This document shows positions 6,668 to 7,979 of a DNA stretch of 7,979 nt, in pieces. Source of the stretch: a bacterium (GTDB lineage: Bacteria; Hydrothermota; UBA3072; B12-G15); assembly GCA_003646055.1 (NCBI GenBank), contig QNDZ01000076.1, forward strand, positions 1-7,979, written 5' to 3'. The notes under the pieces were generated by a model, which did not search any database, was not told where the DNA came from, and saw only the letters and a list, made by a program, of their open reading frames with translations. How positions within the stretch are numbered: position 1 is the first letter of the stretch; every line of letters begins with the position of its first letter. Made by a program: the position numbers and the translations under genes.

Positions 6668-7763
6668 TCTTAAACTCCCTGTATTTCTCAATCACAAATT
6701 CCTTTATCTCCTTTTTGAATCGCTCCCTGTTGAATCGTCTTGCATTCAACACCATATTCATCTTATTGAACCTCATACCTCTAAATCTTTTCACTGCATC
6801 AATCAGTGATTCAGGGGTTTGCTCCTCAAAAAATAGGCCTGTTTTCCCTTCTATAACAGTTTCTCTTGCTCCTCCTTTATTATATGCAATAACTGGTGTT
6901 CCACAAGCCTGAGCCTCCAGAGGAACAATACCAAAGTCTTCAAGGGGAGTAAAGATGAGTGCCTGTGCATTCTGGTAATACGCACGGAGTGTTACATCGT
7001 CAACTCTCTCTGTAAAATGTATGTTCTTCCCGGCCATCCTCATGAATTTTCCCTTTAAGGGGCCTTCGCCAATTACAATTAGTGGAATACCAAGGCGGTT
7101 AAATGCCTCAATGGCTATGTCAAACCTCTTGTACTCCTTGAACCTTCCGACCACAAGGAAGTAATCCTCTTTCTTACGCTCGGATGGGTAAAAGAAATCC
7201 GTGTCAACTGGAGGATATATAACAACAGAATCCCTTCCGTAGTACTTTTTAATTCTCCTTCTTATGTGTTGGGATATTGCTATAAAATAATCCACCCTCT
7301 GTGCTGCTGAGTAATCCCACATTCTGAAGTAGTTAATGAGAAGTCTCAAAATACCCTTTTCCAGTTTATTCCTGCTTTCCCCAACAGTGAAATCATGAAA
7401 GTTTTCATAAGCAAATCTCATGGGGTTGTGGCAATAGCATATATGCAGGGTACTTTCATGTGTGAAAACTCCCTTTGTCCATGCGCTTGAATCAGAAAGA
7501 ACTATATCGTAGTCAAGCAGATTAAACCCCTCAATTGCAAGAGGATAGAAAGGGAGGTATCTCTCATAGAGTTTTTTTGAGAAGGGTAATTTTTGGAGAA
7601 AAGATATAACTGGTTTTATCTCTTTCAGTTTATCTGATAGTTTACTCCTGTCATAGAGCAAGGTATAAACATCAGCATCAGGAAAGATATCCAGAAAACA
7701 CTCCAGAACCCTCTCTGCGCCTCCGTACTGATTAAGATAATCATGAACAAGGGCTACTTTCAT
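6660..7763 (-). CDS. Glycosyltransferase family 4 protein (GT-B fold)
   Basis: A 367-residue GT-B enzyme that transfers a sugar from a nucleotide-sugar donor, probably in cell-surface polysaccharide, glycolipid or O-antigen synthesis at the inner face of the membrane. The acceptor and sugar cannot be read from the sequence. The N-terminal domain opens with [20 protein letters not shown] (1-20), carrying the Gly-rich loop, and includes [12 protein letters not shown] (109-120). The C-terminal Glycos_transf_1 domain has [18 protein letters not shown] (204-221), the EX7E region [20 protein letters not shown] (275-294) and GGARETV (297-303). No membrane segment is evident. It is first in the minus-strand block. 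No SD precedes ATG 7763; the bases just before it are CCTCCC, and a promoter lies directly upstream, so the mRNA may be leaderless. Confidence 0.93.
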   Translation of the reverse strand: MKVALVHDYLNQYGGAERVLECFLDIFPDADVYTLLYDRSKLSDKLKEIKPVISFLQKLPFSKKLYERYLPFYPLAIEGFNLLDYDIVLSDSSAWTKGVFTHESTLHICYCHNPMRFAYENFHDFTVGESRNKLEKGILRLLINYFRMWDYSAAQRVDYFIAISQHIRRRIKKYYGRDSVVIYPPVDTDFFYPSERKKEDYFLVVGRFKEYKRFDIAIEAFNRLGIPLIVIGEGPLKGKFMRMAGKNIHFTERVDDVTLRAYYQNAQALIFTPLEDFGIVPLEAQACGTPVIAYNKGGARETVIEGKTGLFFEEQTPESLIDAVKRFRGMRFNKMNMVLNARRFNRERFKKEIKEFVIEKYREFKNA

Positions 7764-7769
7764 GGGAGG

Positions 7770-7798
7770 ATTTTAATGTAACTTATTGATTTTGTCAA
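7770..7798 (-). promoter_or_regulatory. Sigma-70-type promoter of the glycosyltransferase block, apparently leaderless
   Basis: On the minus strand a perfect TTGACA (7798-7793) is followed by a 17-base spacer and TAAAAT (7775-7770), one mismatch from TATAAT. Six bases, CCTCCC, separate the -10 element from ATG 7763, so the expected transcription start is the A of the start codon. Promoter match is strong by eye; the start site is inferred. Confidence 0.75.
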
Positions 7799-7807
7799 CA
7801 GTGTTGA
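7795..7807. promoter_or_regulatory. 13-base dyad over the -35 element, possible operator
   Basis: TCAACA and TGTTGA pair perfectly around a central G. The left arm coincides with most of the -35 hexamer of the glycosyltransferase promoter, a position where a bound dimeric repressor would block RNA polymerase. No regulator is encoded nearby, so the operator role is only suggested by symmetry and position. Confidence 0.35.
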
Positions 7808-7846
7808 TGCTCAAGTTTTAAAAAGGTTCACTTACAAAATTCACCC

Positions 7847-7874
7847 TTGATTTTTCCCCTATAAAGTTTATCAT
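7847..7874 (+). promoter_or_regulatory. Possible promoter of the rightward gene at 7881
   Basis: TTGATT (7847-7852) and TATCAT (7869-7874) are separated by 16 bases. They match the consensus at four and five of six positions. The predicted start lies about seven bases after the -10 element, at or next to ATG 7881, which would again give a leaderless mRNA. Weaker than the divergent promoter on the other strand. Confidence 0.45.
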
Positions 7875-7880
7875 CATAGT

Positions 7881-7979
7881 ATGTACAGGGTCAGGGATGA
7901 GGAGAAGGAAAAGTTTGTTCTGGTGGGGCTCTGTTCTTCCTCCCAGGAGAAAGAAGAAAAACTTTATTCTCTCCAGGAA
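7881..7979 (+). CDS. N-terminal fragment of a protein resembling GTPase HflX, cut by window edge
   Basis: The frame is open from ATG 7881 to the window end and gives 33 residues: MYRVRDEEKEKFVLVGL, then a polar stretch ending in EEKLYSLQE. The pattern of charged residues, the short strand FVLVGL and a SLxE motif after a polar linker resembles the start of HflX, a ribosome-associated GTPase whose N-terminal domain begins with such a strand followed by SLEEL. The GTP-binding motifs would lie far outside the window, so this is a tentative match. No SD precedes the ATG, in contrast to most other genes here, and a possible promoter ends just upstream. It is transcribed away from the glycosyltransferase. 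Confidence 0.45.
   Translation, partial: MYRVRDEEKEKFVLVGLCSSSQEKEEKLYSLQE

Noticed and set aside
6668..6691. ATG 6691 as the start of the J-domain gene
   Set aside because: It would add eight residues before the J-domain, and the AGGGAG that serves ATG 6667 lies downstream of it.
7827..7844. Direct repeat TTCAC at 7827-7831 and 7840-7844 in the divergent spacer
   Set aside because: A five-base repeat is too short to support a binding-site claim.

Overview
The window looks like a piece of a bacterial chromosome with an AT-leaning to mid G+C composition (judged by eye, not counted). Arg codons are mostly AGG/AGA, Shine-Dalgarno (SD) sequences are strong GGAGG types, and genes are packed with almost no gaps. 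An archaeal-type bifunctional fructose-1,6-bisphosphate aldolase/phosphatase, a family known from Archaea and deep-branching, mostly thermophilic bacteria, suggests a thermophilic and probably anaerobic or autotrophic bacterium. The phylum cannot be fixed from the sequence. No mobile element, CRISPR array, tRNA or rRNA was seen. The only clearly non-coding stretch is 117 bases (7764-7880).

Plus-strand block, 1-4411: a riboflavin operon that enters from the left (ribE lacking its N-terminus, ribBA, ribH). It is followed without a break by nusB, a calcineurin-like metallophosphoesterase and the FBP aldolase/phosphatase. Junctions are overlaps of 14 and 4 bases (ribE/ribBA, ribH/nusB), an ATGA overlap (nusB/phosphoesterase), and SD-containing gaps of 9 and 15 bases. 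ribBA begins with GTG and nusB with TTG. The rib genes supply GTP cyclohydrolase II, DHBP synthase, lumazine synthase and riboflavin synthase, which with the usual upstream ribD would complete the pathway.

Minus-strand block, 7763 down to 4395: a family-4 glycosyltransferase, a J-domain/TPR protein, a Roadblock/LC7 protein and a ComEC/Rec2-type membrane protein without a lactamase domain. These genes also overlap or nearly abut and should be one transcript. The ComEC gene appears to begin upstream of its first ATG, probably at a CTG with an SD sequence.

The two blocks collide at 4395-4411, where both reading frames overlap by 17 bases. A perfect inverted repeat there makes both proteins end in RFR-x-S-x and supplies both stop codons. 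A stronger hairpin followed by a T-rich stretch lies inside the ComEC gene (4467-4526) and looks like the terminator of the plus-strand operon.

At the right edge, the glycosyltransferase and a divergent gene that runs off the window (probably hflX) share the 117-base spacer. Both appear to have sigma-70-type promoters whose predicted transcription start falls on the start codon itself, with no SD, so both may be leaderless. A 13-base dyad covers the -35 element of the glycosyltransferase promoter.
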